From a virus: DNA of 38,030 nt. Both the position numbers and the translations under genes were made by a program. The stretch spans positions 1 through 38,030 of the IMG/VR virus record IMGVR_UViG_3300036790_000214; one strand, written 5' to 3'. The notes beneath the pieces were generated by a model. The model had not been told where the DNA came from, ran no database searches, and worked only from the letters and a program-made list of their open reading frames with translations. Shown piece after piece: positions 1 through 5,639 of the stretch (the first letter of the stretch is position 1; every line of letters starts with the position of its first letter).

Positions 1-81
1 CGGGATTTAGAACTATAAATATGGGGGTGAGGGCGGAAGTACCCCGGATGGGTGGCGGGGGAGTCAAACACGGATGGTTTG
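1..81. repeat. Terminal direct repeat, copy 1 (first part)
   Basis: These 81 bases are identical to 37365-37445, after which the two copies diverge at base 82 versus 37446. Together with the 544-670/37904-38030 repeat, this shows that the contig ends overlap and that the genome is circular or terminally redundant. The segment is G-rich and holds no gene. Bases 82-177 are also non-coding and show nothing recognisable. Confidence 0.95.
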
Positions 82-177
82 TGGGTCCTTTGGACCTGCA
101 TCGGTTTGTGCGATAACTGTTTATTATCAATGCTTTTCATCATTTACTACCGATAACCTATGTTATATTTCATATAT

Positions 178-480
178 TTAAACGCCTAGATCCATTATTT
201 CGCCCGTTTCTGGGTCTATTGACCCAATAGGCCTGGGAATTGTTTCACGTGGAACATTGTTTTCTAGTGGGTCGAGGATTTCGTAAGTGGTTAAGGCCAA
301 CAACTTCCGCGCTCTCGGCTCCGTGTTCATCCCAATATCGCTCCTCTTCCAATCATCACACCATCGACATCTCATGATCGCTGAAAAGACTTTGTTTTCC
401 GTCCATCTCTTCACAATCACCCAGCGATGCTTGCAAAAAGGCGCAATTCCATCCCCAGACCCCTCTTTAACGATAGACAT
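178..480 (-). CDS. Variable small zinc-finger-like protein, allele A
   Basis: This 100-residue protein of unknown function has a central CRWC cysteine pair and a conserved C-terminal motif of the type SID-PETGEIMD. A homologue (allele B, 37579-37857) sits at the other contig end with a CRYC pair and the same SIDxETGEI tail, but most of the rest differs. The ATG at 480 is chosen over an upstream in-frame GTG because a TTGACA/TAAATA promoter (489-517) ends 8 bases before it. No Shine-Dalgarno is present, so the mRNA is probably almost leaderless. The coding region contains an exact parS palindrome at 241-256. Both flanks are invariant between the two ends, so the gene behaves as a hypervariable cassette in a fixed slot. 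Function unknown. Confidence 0.75.
   Translation of the reverse strand: MSIVKEGSGDGIAPFCKHRWVIVKRWTENKVFSAIMRCRWCDDWKRSDIGMNTEPRARKLLALTTYEILDPLENNVPRETIPRPIGSIDPETGEIMDLGV
241..256. promoter_or_regulatory. parS: parS-like centromere site (exact match)
   Basis: The sequence is TGTTTCACGTGGAACA. Its reverse complement, TGTTCCACGTGAAACA, is the Bacillus subtilis chromosomal parS consensus bound by ParB, which is conserved across most bacteria. It lies within the coding sequence of the variable gene (residues reading NVPRET). No ParA or ParB gene is seen in the window, so any binding would be by host ParB. Allele B lacks the site. Confidence 0.75.
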
Positions 481-488
481 TCGCAAGC

Positions 489-517
489 TATTTATCACTC
501 TCACGCCCGTTTGTCAA
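489..517 (-). promoter_or_regulatory. Sigma70-type promoter for the variable gene (allele A)
   Basis: On the minus strand, TTGACA (517-512), a 17-base spacer ending in TGA, then TAAATA (494-489). The predicted start of transcription is about 482, and the ATG is at 480. The same layout recurs before allele B at 37869-37897. Confidence 0.75.
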
Positions 518-543
518 GCCCCCTTGGTGTCTTAAGCAAAAAT

Positions 544-670
544 CATAGGCTAGGAAGCTCGAGGAGCTAAACGGCATACTCTGGCCCGTTCCGCAAGGAT
601 TCGGCCCGCCTCGCGCATCCTATCCGATACTTTCCTGCGTTTACGGGCCTTCAGGAAGCGGCAGGCAACG
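544..670. repeat. Terminal direct repeat, copy 1 (second part, 127 bases)
   Basis: Identical to 37904-38030, the last 127 bases of the contig. The exact length of 127 equals a common maximum k-mer of de Bruijn assemblers, which suggests that the contig ended where a strain bubble closed (inference). It covers the 3' part of the gene at 550-900. Confidence 0.95.
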
Positions 671-900
671 TCCAAATCGGCGTAGGGTTGGATAAACAAA
701 GCGCCTTCATCGTAATGTTTCTTAGCTTTCCAAGTGTTTTCCAGTCGAGAAGCAACCCGCGTATTCATTACCCAGACATCTAAATCACCGTCGTCGTACT
801 GACGAATAATCCCGTATCGACATTGAATATACGGTTCACCCCATTTCATATCGCGCGCTTTCGAAACGCGCCAATTAAGTTGCTCTATAATAGTATTCAT
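550..900 (-). CDS. Hypothetical protein, basic C-terminus
   Basis: A 116-residue protein of no family I recognise. The middle has a DDGDLDVWV strand-like segment. The last 40 residues are rich in Arg and Lys (KARKRRK, RARVCR), which suggests nucleic-acid contact, but this is inference. The ATG at 900 lies 6 bases after a -10 box (TAGCTT) and has no Shine-Dalgarno, consistent with a leaderless transcript. The 3' third is duplicated at the end of the contig as part of the terminal overlap. Confidence 0.75.
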   Translation of the reverse strand: MNTIIEQLNWRVSKARDMKWGEPYIQCRYGIIRQYDDGDLDVWVMNTRVASRLENTWKAKKHYDEGALFIQPYADLDVACRFLKARKRRKVSDRMREAGRILAERARVCRLAPRAS

Positions 901-906
901 GCGACT

Positions 907-935
907 AAGCTACAGTTTAATAACCAATTTGTCAA
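907..935 (-). promoter_or_regulatory. Sigma70-type promoter before the 550-900 gene
   Basis: On the minus strand, TTGACA (935-930), a 17-base spacer and TAGCTT (912-907). Six bases then separate it from the ATG, so transcription should start at or next to the start codon. Confidence 0.65.
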
Positions 936-943
936 ATTAATCC

Positions 944-1219
944 TCATTTATTCAACTCCACCATCAACGCATCGGCTTGTTGAACAGCCATCCCGCCGAC
1001 CAATCTTGCTCCAGCCGCCAAGGCCAGAGCATCGTTATCATTAAGCGGTCTGTGCGATATCAATCCCGCCAGAATCCCCTGCATCGCCAACCCTGCGAAC
1101 CATTCTCGCTTCGAAAGGCCCAGCGTCTTAATCTCTGCCATCCCGTTTTCATATTCAACAGGCCACGCCGGATCATTCCCGTTCGTCAGCTTCGCTGCAT
1201 TGATCTCCGCATCGGTCAT
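944..1219 (-). CDS. Conserved phage protein of the KREWFAGLAMQG type
   Basis: A 91-residue protein. Its centre carries GLSKREWFAGLAMQGILAG, a motif I recognise from many phage hypothetical proteins without an assigned function. The start ATG at 1219 is preceded by GGAGGG at a good distance. It overlaps the stop of the upstream gene (1216-1527) by four bases, so the genes from 1658 leftward form one translationally coupled operon. Confidence 0.8.
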   Translation of the reverse strand: MTDAEINAAKLTNGNDPAWPVEYENGMAEIKTLGLSKREWFAGLAMQGILAGLISHRPLNDNDALALAAGARLVGGMAVQQADALMVELNK

Positions 1220-1527
1220 AATCCCTCCTTCACGATGGCTTCCAGCAACACCAAATAATTAATCGAATCCCCAATCTTTTCTTCCCACATTGCCACAGAC
1301 GCCATACGCCCCATCGCACCATCATTCGCGAGATCACAGATAGAAATCACATGTTTCATCCAAAACGCCACACACGTTTGTGCAGGTGTTCCACTCATCG
1401 CCACCGCCGCTTTCTTAAAGTTCGATAGTCGATCTCCCCGAGCATATTCTTGCGCTTTCAATCCCAGAATCTCTCCAATCTTTTTAAGCCTGTTTTGCAA
1501 CACCGCATCGAATTCCGCATCGGTCAT
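1216..1527 (-). CDS. Putative MazG-like nucleotide-metabolism protein
   Basis: This 103-residue, all-helical protein reads KKIGEILGLKAQEYARGDRLSNF near the N-terminus and WEEKIGDSINYLVLLEAIV near the C-terminus. That pattern (an E-Y-x-R-G-D-R-x-x-N-F segment, then E-x-x-x-D-x-x-N-Y) is typical of a phage protein family resembling all-alpha NTP pyrophosphatases, in which acidic residues bind metal; assignment is by pattern only. The start is ATG 1527, preceded by GGAGG, rather than an upstream in-frame ATG. It overlaps neighbours at both ends by four bases. Its role would be dNTP-pool management, if the family guess is right. Confidence 0.6.
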   Translation of the reverse strand: MTDAEFDAVLQNRLKKIGEILGLKAQEYARGDRLSNFKKAAVAMSGTPAQTCVAFWMKHVISICDLANDGAMGRMASVAMWEEKIGDSINYLVLLEAIVKEGL

Positions 1528-1658
1528 TTCAAGCCTCCGTAAACAGAATTCCATAAACTTTTATAGGCCGCCAGAATTTTTCGCGTCATCGCTTCCATCT
1601 GTTCGGCATAGTCTTTATAGCACTGCACCAAATTTTCATTGGCTTCATGTTCGGTCAT
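1524..1658 (-). CDS. Small hypothetical protein (44 aa)
   Basis: The ATG at 1658 follows a GGAGG Shine-Dalgarno, and the TGA overlaps the next ATG (ATGA). The product is helical and acidic-amphipathic, starting MTEHEANENLVQCYKDYAE. Both the N-terminal MT-E/D-x-E start and the spacing match the two genes downstream. Function unknown. Confidence 0.65.
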   Translation of the reverse strand: MTEHEANENLVQCYKDYAEQMEAMTRKILAAYKSLWNSVYGGLK

Positions 1659-1721
1659 TTTTTAGCCTCCGTTTTATCCATGCTTCAATCTCCATTGGCG
1701 CCCTCCATCTTTTGACGTTCC

Positions 1722-1860
1722 CGTTCCGCTACGGAAGTGTTAAGCGGCGTTCCCCAGGGTTTATATACTTGCAGTATAAACCCGGGAACGTCCGCTACTT
1801 CCGTGTCCGTACGTTCCCAACGTTCCCAGACGTTCCGGCTCATTCGGGAACGTCCCATTT
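1722..1860. repeat. Iteron cluster and long palindrome; candidate replication origin
   Basis: About 140 bases carry at least seven copies of the GGGAACGT/ACGTTCCC type on both strands. At their centre, 1731-1804 is a long imperfect palindrome. Its arms pair in blocks: ACGGAAGT with ACTTCCGT, AGCGG with CCGCT, GTTCCC with GGGAAC, and a perfect 9-bp GGGTTTATA/TATAAACCC around a 9-base loop (1757-1783). No T-run follows, so it is not a standard terminator. It directly adjoins, and at one end overlaps, the 3' end of the primase-helicase gene. Iterons plus a cruciform beside a replication gene suggest an origin or an operator for the downstream operon (inference). Confidence 0.55.
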
Positions 1861-3498
1861 GAAGCCGTTTTTAACTACCAGTCCGGTCTTGACGGCATGA
1901 TTAAAGACCCGTATATTTTCACCTTTCCGACCCCCCACTTTCTGGCAGAGATGATCTTTAAAAGAAGCGCCGTGCGCCCTTAAATATTCAATCATGGCCT
2001 GTAATTTATCTTGCGCCACTTCAGATTCAACCAGCGTAGAAGCCATCAAGGAAAGGGATTGATTAAGGCCATCGTAGTTCCGTTTAATCGTGATCGGTTC
2101 AGAAGATTCCGCATCCCGAAACTGAAACGTGCATTTCGCCAAAGACGATTGTTCTTCCCCTTCAATGCCAAGTACGCAATCCCGCCAGCCGTGAATCGCG
2201 CTGCTGCCGCGCATGCGTTCAAACACAGGCCGTTTATCCGCACCGCCAGATTCTTTACGAAGATGATGAATCAAGAGGACTGATGCTCCTGTTTCAAGAC
2301 TCAGCCGCGAGAACGAATTCAATACCGGTTTCATCTGTTCAGAACTATTCTCGTCAGCAGAATGAACTTCACGCATGGAATCAAACACGATGAATTTAAT
2401 GCCGTGCGTTTTCACAAACTGAATCAATTCTTTTTCGTGGTTCACAATGTTCACAAACTGTCGCGTCATATGATGGAAATTCGCGAGTTTATCGGCGGTT
2501 AATTGTCGGCCCCGCGCCAGCATATGCAGACGGCGGGAAAGGCCAAAGAATGTTCCTTCTTCTTCAACCAGTAGAACCGGCGCGGAATGCATCACACGAT
2601 ATTTACCCAGACACAAACTTCCTGTCGCGACGGCAAAAAGCATATCGAGAGCAATCCACGTTTTACCGACGCCGGGAATACCGGCGATTAACCCGCACGA
2701 TTGATTGACCCAGACCGATTCAATCAACCATTCGAGGACCGGTTCCGGAGCCGACAAGATATCAGAAGCCAGCCCGGCTTTAATGGTGCCTTTCGGAACA
2801 ATCTGATAGCGTTGAAACATATCGGTTACAAGATCGAGCAGGTCTTGTTCGAACTTCTGTTCAACGGCTAAAGGCATGAGCGTGGCAATCACTTCGTGCG
2901 CTTCCAATTTCGCCGACATCAGTTTTCCGATCAACCGCATAAAGCTGTCGTGCCGATTTCCGTCGGAAAGCCCCGTAATTTTGTCGGCGATATTGAGAGG
3001 TTCTTTACCGTTGGATGAGGTGGTATGAGGAATAACGTCGTACCAGGGTTCCGGAAGGTCGACGATTGTTTCCGTTAATTTCCATTCTCGGCCCGGCATA
3101 TGAACCGACGGGACAATCACGTATCCGCCTTTCCCGCGAATATCTATTCCCGGCTGAATATCGGAAATGGTGGTAATGTACTTTTCCATCCGCGCATTCC
3201 AATTAAAGAAATAATGGTAACCGCGCGGTGTCTTCGAAATGCGGGTAGGCGGCAATGGATAATTCAACGTGGCTTGTGTGGTGAGTCCTCTATCGCCGTC
3301 GACGTCAATCACAAACAATTTCGAAAAAGGGCCGGTGGGACATCCAATCCCGGCGGACGGAAATTTCTTTTCCCAGTCGAGGATTTCCAGTTCTGTCGGG
3401 AATCGTGACTGAAAATCTTTCCAGCGCACCAACGGTTTTTTATCAGGTCCGACAGGAAAAACAGGCCAGCCCATCCGCAGATAATCTTGATACGTCAT
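1840..3498 (-). CDS. Primase-polymerase fused to RecA-like helicase (RepA-like)
   Basis: A 552-residue replication protein. Residues 1-150 match the bifunctional primase/polymerase (Prim-Pol) fold: WPVFPVGPDKKP at the start, the catalytic-type DVDGD at 65-69, GYHYFF at 93-98 and GIDIRGKGGYVIVP at 117-130. Residues 250-450 are a RecA/RepA-type ATPase with Walker A GIPGVGKT (273-280), a Walker B strand ending FIVFD (D373) and an LLIHHLRK sensor strand. The C-terminal 70 residues look like a winged-helix segment. The fusion should prime and unwind phage DNA. ATG 3498 is chosen because GGAGGGGG lies just before it; an ATG five codons upstream would contain that site. A potential RNA pseudoknot (3525-3605) precedes it and iterons follow it. 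Confidence 0.9.
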   Translation of the reverse strand: MTYQDYLRMGWPVFPVGPDKKPLVRWKDFQSRFPTELEILDWEKKFPSAGIGCPTGPFSKLFVIDVDGDRGLTTQATLNYPLPPTRISKTPRGYHYFFNWNARMEKYITTISDIQPGIDIRGKGGYVIVPSVHMPGREWKLTETIVDLPEPWYDVIPHTTSSNGKEPLNIADKITGLSDGNRHDSFMRLIGKLMSAKLEAHEVIATLMPLAVEQKFEQDLLDLVTDMFQRYQIVPKGTIKAGLASDILSAPEPVLEWLIESVWVNQSCGLIAGIPGVGKTWIALDMLFAVATGSLCLGKYRVMHSAPVLLVEEEGTFFGLSRRLHMLARGRQLTADKLANFHHMTRQFVNIVNHEKELIQFVKTHGIKFIVFDSMREVHSADENSSEQMKPVLNSFSRLSLETGASVLLIHHLRKESGGADKRPVFERMRGSSAIHGWRDCVLGIEGEEQSSLAKCTFQFRDAESSEPITIKRNYDGLNQSLSLMASTLVESEVAQDKLQAMIEYLRAHGASFKDHLCQKVGGRKGENIRVFNHAVKTGLVVKNGFKWDVPE

Positions 3499-3524
3499 TT
3501 TTTCCCCCTCCATAAAAACAAAAC

Positions 3525-3605
3525 CCTGACGGACATAGCGATATCCCGGTAAGGAAGGGCTACGCCGTCAGGAAAATCGGATTTGTAGTGCAATACCGGG
3601 ATATC
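3525..3605 (-). promoter_or_regulatory. Interleaved inverted repeats (A-B-A'-B'), potential pseudoknot leader
   Basis: Two perfect inverted repeats interlock: CCTGACGG (3525-3532) with CCGTCAGG (3565-3572), and the 12-base GATATCCCGGTA (3540-3551) with TACCGGGATATC (3594-3605). Because they alternate, the leader RNA could form an H-type pseudoknot but not two nested hairpins. The last arm ends about 15 bases upstream of the Shine-Dalgarno of the primase-helicase gene. It could regulate that gene's translation or act as a protein-binding site on DNA. Confidence 0.65.
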
Positions 3606-3619
3606 ATCGCGACTTTGTA

Positions 3620-3808
3620 TTACTTCTGTGCGTCCTTGTCAAAGGTTTTGTTCAAGGACTTTTCGAGGGCTTCGTTGCCGCGCACACGCAGCATGAAATA
3701 GCCTTTGGAATCCGGACATTTAGCGGAAGGATGGTAGGTAAAACACGACTTGCACTTCGGAAATCGCGCGCGTTTAATCGGCGCGCCCCAGCCATTGCGT
3801 TTAGTCAT
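3620..3808 (-). CDS. Small Cys/His-rich protein
   Basis: A 62-residue basic protein with a CKSCFTYHPSAKC cluster (C-x2-C, H, C), suggesting one zinc site. Its ATG at 3808 lies a few bases upstream of the previous gene's stop, so it is coupled to it. The high Lys/Arg content fits nucleic-acid binding (inference). No family recognised. Confidence 0.65.
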   Translation of the reverse strand: MTKRNGWGAPIKRARFPKCKSCFTYHPSAKCPDSKGYFMLRVRGNEALEKSLNKTFDKDAQK

Positions 3809-4298
3809 GCGCTCGGGCCAAGGCGATGAGTTCGCGGAGTGTGGTAGCTAAGCCCATATGAACATACTTTTCAATATAGTTAATAGTCTCATCCTTCTTT
3901 TTTTCCACCGCCGAGGAAGACCGTATAACGCCATCGTGGATGCAGTTGGAGTGATTGCACTTCTCCGGTTCCGGCGCGGGCTTATGTTCGCATTTCATTC
4001 CGCATGAACAAGTCAGAAATAGATTTGGACATTCGGTCTTCTGAAATTCGTCGGGGAGACGTAATCGAACGCCACAGATTTGCCACCATGGGGAATAATC
4101 AAGCACTGCTATTTCCTCTTTTATATTTCCTTGATCGCTATTATCTGAGAATAAGATTCTATCGCCTTTCTTAATCGGCTGGCACATCGCGTCGAGGACG
4201 CGCATAGAAATTAAATCATCACACATCCCATCGATATGTTTTCCGGGATGGCCACCAAAGTATTTTTTAACCAGCGGGTTTTCGAGTAGTGGATTCAT
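3801..4298 (-). CDS. Hypothetical protein, first gene of the leftward operon
   Basis: A 165-residue protein of unknown function. The middle contains CSCGMKCEH and a second cluster CNHSNCIH, together a plausible zinc-binding region around residues 95-120. The N-terminus and C-terminus look helical. I choose ATG 4298 because the -10 box (4310-4305) ends six bases before it. An in-frame upstream start would lie upstream of the promoter. AAGGTGA overlaps the -10 box, so the site could be read either as leaderless or with a very short leader. It is transcribed divergently from the ribbon-helix-helix regulator. Confidence 0.65.
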   Translation of the reverse strand: MNPLLENPLVKKYFGGHPGKHIDGMCDDLISMRVLDAMCQPIKKGDRILFSDNSDQGNIKEEIAVLDYSPWWQICGVRLRLPDEFQKTECPNLFLTCSCGMKCEHKPAPEPEKCNHSNCIHDGVIRSSSAVEKKKDETINYIEKYVHMGLATTLRELIALARAHD

Positions 4299-4304
4299 GC
4301 TCAC

Positions 4305-4333
4305 CTTATATAAAACGCTTGCAAAGGTGTCAA
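4305..4333 (-). promoter_or_regulatory. Leftward promoter, interlocked with the rightward one
   Basis: On the minus strand, TTGACA (4333-4328), 17 bases, TATAAG (4310-4305). It overlaps the rightward promoter at 4319-4347, so RNA polymerase can occupy only one at a time. The ATG at 4298 is six bases after the -10 box. Confidence 0.75.
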
Positions 4334-4347
4334 GCAAATGTTATAAG
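4319..4347 (+). promoter_or_regulatory. Rightward early promoter
   Basis: TTGCAA (4319-4324), 17-base spacer, TATAAG (4342-4347). The first gene (ATG 4367) has an AGGAGG at 4354-4359, so this transcript has a normal leader of about 13 bases. It overlaps the leftward promoter by 15 bases, which makes the region a likely genetic switch. Confidence 0.7.
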
Positions 4348-4366
4348 CATTTCAGGAGGCCACACT

Positions 4367-4537
4367 ATGGCAACAAAAAATAAAGAGATCACGATAGGAT
4401 TCAGAGTCAAACCGCAGGAGCGCAAATACCTCGACAGAAAAGCCGACGAGCGAGGCCAGAAACTTTCCGATTATATTCGAAATCTTCTTTTACCCTCTGG
4501 CGTCGTGATTGACTCAGACGGCAAAATAAGAGCTTGA
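4367..4537 (+). CDS. Ribbon-helix-helix DNA-binding regulator
   Basis: The 56-residue sequence has the Arc/CopG fold pattern: a short strand (EITIGFRVK, residues 7-15), helix 1 (PQERKYLDRKADERG) and helix 2 (KLSDYIRNLLL). Proteins of this family dimerise and insert the strand into the DNA major groove. An upstream in-frame ATG exists, but the AGGAGG at 4354-4359 fixes the start at 4367. The gene sits beside two interlocked divergent promoters, so the most likely role is a repressor or switch at 4305-4347. Its stop codon TGA is inside the -35 box of the next promoter. Confidence 0.8.
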   Translation: MATKNKEITIGFRVKPQERKYLDRKADERGQKLSDYIRNLLLPSGVVIDSDGKIRA

Positions 4538-4562
4538 CAAACGTTAAGCACTATGATAAACT
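4534..4562 (+). promoter_or_regulatory. Second rightward promoter
   Basis: TTGACA (4534-4539), 17-base spacer ending TGA (extended -10 like), TAAACT (4557-4562), then six bases to ATG 4569. The stop codon of the ribbon-helix-helix gene is embedded in the -35 box. No Shine-Dalgarno precedes the ATG, so the transcript should be leaderless. Confidence 0.75.
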
Positions 4563-4568
4563 AAGTGC

Positions 4569-4745
4569 ATGAAACAGATAACCGACTTCGCCGCACTGTC
4601 GCACTGGATCATCGAACATGCCGAAAGGTTTATGGAGGAGCATTACACGGCGGACGAGATTGCCATACTTGCCATTGCCTGTGGTTTCAGCCGTGAATCC
4701 GTCGCGCAGTGGGAATCGGAACAGCCGATTAAAGGGAGATATTAA
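4569..4745 (+). CDS. Small helix-turn-helix-like protein
   Basis: A 58-residue protein. Residues 25-48 (YTADEIAILAIACGFSRESVAQW) read like a helix-turn-helix, with a hydrophobic first helix, CGFS turn and recognition-like helix. It is the first gene after the 4534-4562 promoter and probably has no leader. The stop overlaps the next ATG (TAATG). It may be a small transcriptional regulator of the early operon, but no family is recognised. Confidence 0.6.
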   Translation: MKQITDFAALSHWIIEHAERFMEEHYTADEIAILAIACGFSRESVAQWESEQPIKGRY

Positions 4746-4840
4746 TGCGACCTTTGGTCGTCATCTGGGCCTATTGGGAATCGGTGCTGGCCATCGAAGA
4801 AACCGCCGATAGACTTCCGGTGGAAAGGATCGAGCAATGA
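4745..4840 (+). CDS. Tiny protein (31 aa)
   Basis: The ATG overlaps the previous stop (TAATG) and the TGA overlaps the next ATG (ATGA). The sequence, starting MRPLVVIWAYWESVLAIEETAD, has an amphipathic helical appearance. It repeats the idea of the upstream helix-turn-helix protein (a W-E-S-V/L segment) but is too short to assign. Confidence 0.5.
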   Translation: MRPLVVIWAYWESVLAIEETADRLPVERIEQ

Positions 4841-5004
4841 ACGAACTGAAGTTCTCGGACGTGAGCCATGCATGGATCGATTACAACTTTGCCAGTCGTT
4901 CCTTCAAGAAATGGCCCGCTAATCTTGAGCTTGAACAAAACGCCGAGAAGACCTATGCAACGTATCTGATGATGGAAGTTCTTTACTGGCGGAAACCGCT
5001 ATGA
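4837..5004 (+). CDS. Small hypothetical protein (55 aa)
   Basis: Linked by ATGA overlaps to both neighbours. It is aromatic-rich and probably alpha-helical, with no cysteine pairs and no membrane segment. Unknown function. Confidence 0.55.
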   Translation: MNELKFSDVSHAWIDYNFASRSFKKWPANLELEQNAEKTYATYLMMEVLYWRKPL

Positions 5005-5138
5005 GAACTCCGGAAGAATGGAAACCCACTAATCGGAGGAATAGAGCCATGCCCCTGCACGAACGCATTGTTCTTGGCATAGTATTGGTGCTTTTTATCG
5101 TCGATGCCGCCTATCACGTCGGGATGTGGATTAAATGA
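5001..5138 (+). CDS. Small single-span membrane protein
   Basis: Two starts are possible: ATG 5001, coupled to the previous stop (45 aa), and ATG 5049, with a CGGAGGA site about eight bases upstream (29 aa). The shared part contains one clear transmembrane helix (IVLGIVLVLFIVDAAYHVG). The short form is little more than that helix, and its ribosome site makes it the likelier product. Confidence 0.6.
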   Translation: MRTPEEWKPTNRRNRAMPLHERIVLGIVLVLFIVDAAYHVGMWIK

Positions 5139-5386
5139 AGATTACACAAAGCGCAGGATACCATCGTAATTTTATGTGCGATATGGACAATTGCGAACGC
5201 CATTTCTGTAAGAAACATCGGCTGCTCTGGGCAGACTGTGAAACCCTGAAGCGAGGAACGCAAGGCGACCGGGACGTGGTGAATGGAACAGCCGATTATT
5301 ATGAACTTGGAGATTGCCCGCTTTGCGAGCACGATGATGAAAACAAAAAGTTCGAAGAAGAGATGCGCCGCCATGCCGCCTTTTAA
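5135..5386 (+). CDS. Small Cys/His-rich zinc-binding protein
   Basis: An 83-residue protein with CDMDNCERHFCKKH near residues 15-28 and CPLCEH near 61-66. Spaced cysteine and histidine pairs suggest one or two zinc sites. The rest is acidic. It overlaps its upstream neighbour by ATGA and the next gene by 14 bases. Likely a small regulatory or anti-host protein of the early operon, but this is inference. Confidence 0.7.
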   Translation: MKITQSAGYHRNFMCDMDNCERHFCKKHRLLWADCETLKRGTQGDRDVVNGTADYYELGDCPLCEHDDENKKFEEEMRRHAAF

Positions 5387-5495
5387 ATCTTTAGACCTTC
5401 TTCTGGACGAAGTTATCCAAGACACTATCGACCAGTGGCTCGAAGAGAAAGACCGCGAGGCGGAACAGCTTGAATTAATCGACGATGCAGAATAA
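5373..5495 (+). CDS. Small acidic helical protein (40 aa)
   Basis: Starts at ATG 5373 inside the previous gene. The product is strongly acidic (EEKDREAEQLELIDDAE at its end) and predicted helical. Unknown function. Confidence 0.5.
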   Translation: MPPFKSLDLLLDEVIQDTIDQWLEEKDREAEQLELIDDAE

Positions 5496-5598
5496 ACATA
5501 AATGTTGGACTTGTAAATGCGTGATTGAAGATGAAGATATCGAAGTACAAGACGATGAAGGTCGTCGTTACCACGATGTATGTGTCCCTAATTTTTAA
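5485..5598 (+). CDS. Small zinc-ribbon-like protein (37 aa)
   Basis: ATG 5485 overlaps the end of the previous gene by 11 bases. CWTCKC near the N-terminus and YHDVC near the C-terminus give a C-x2-C...H-x2-C pattern typical of a mini zinc ribbon. The middle is acidic. Function unknown. Confidence 0.55.
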   Translation: MQNKHKCWTCKCVIEDEDIEVQDDEGRRYHDVCVPNF

Positions 5599-5639
5599 AC
5601 CAAAAGACGCGAGTCTATAAAATCGAAGGAGAATAAAAA

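Noticed and set aside
1757-1783. The perfect 9-bp hairpin as an intrinsic terminator of the helicase gene
   Set aside because: No T-run follows on either strand and the hairpin is part of a much longer palindrome with iterons.
5114-5425. Antisense open frames such as 5114-5425 and many on the strand opposite to the structural genes
   Set aside because: They lack ribosome sites, do not overlap neighbours in the way real genes do here, and lie opposite strongly supported genes.
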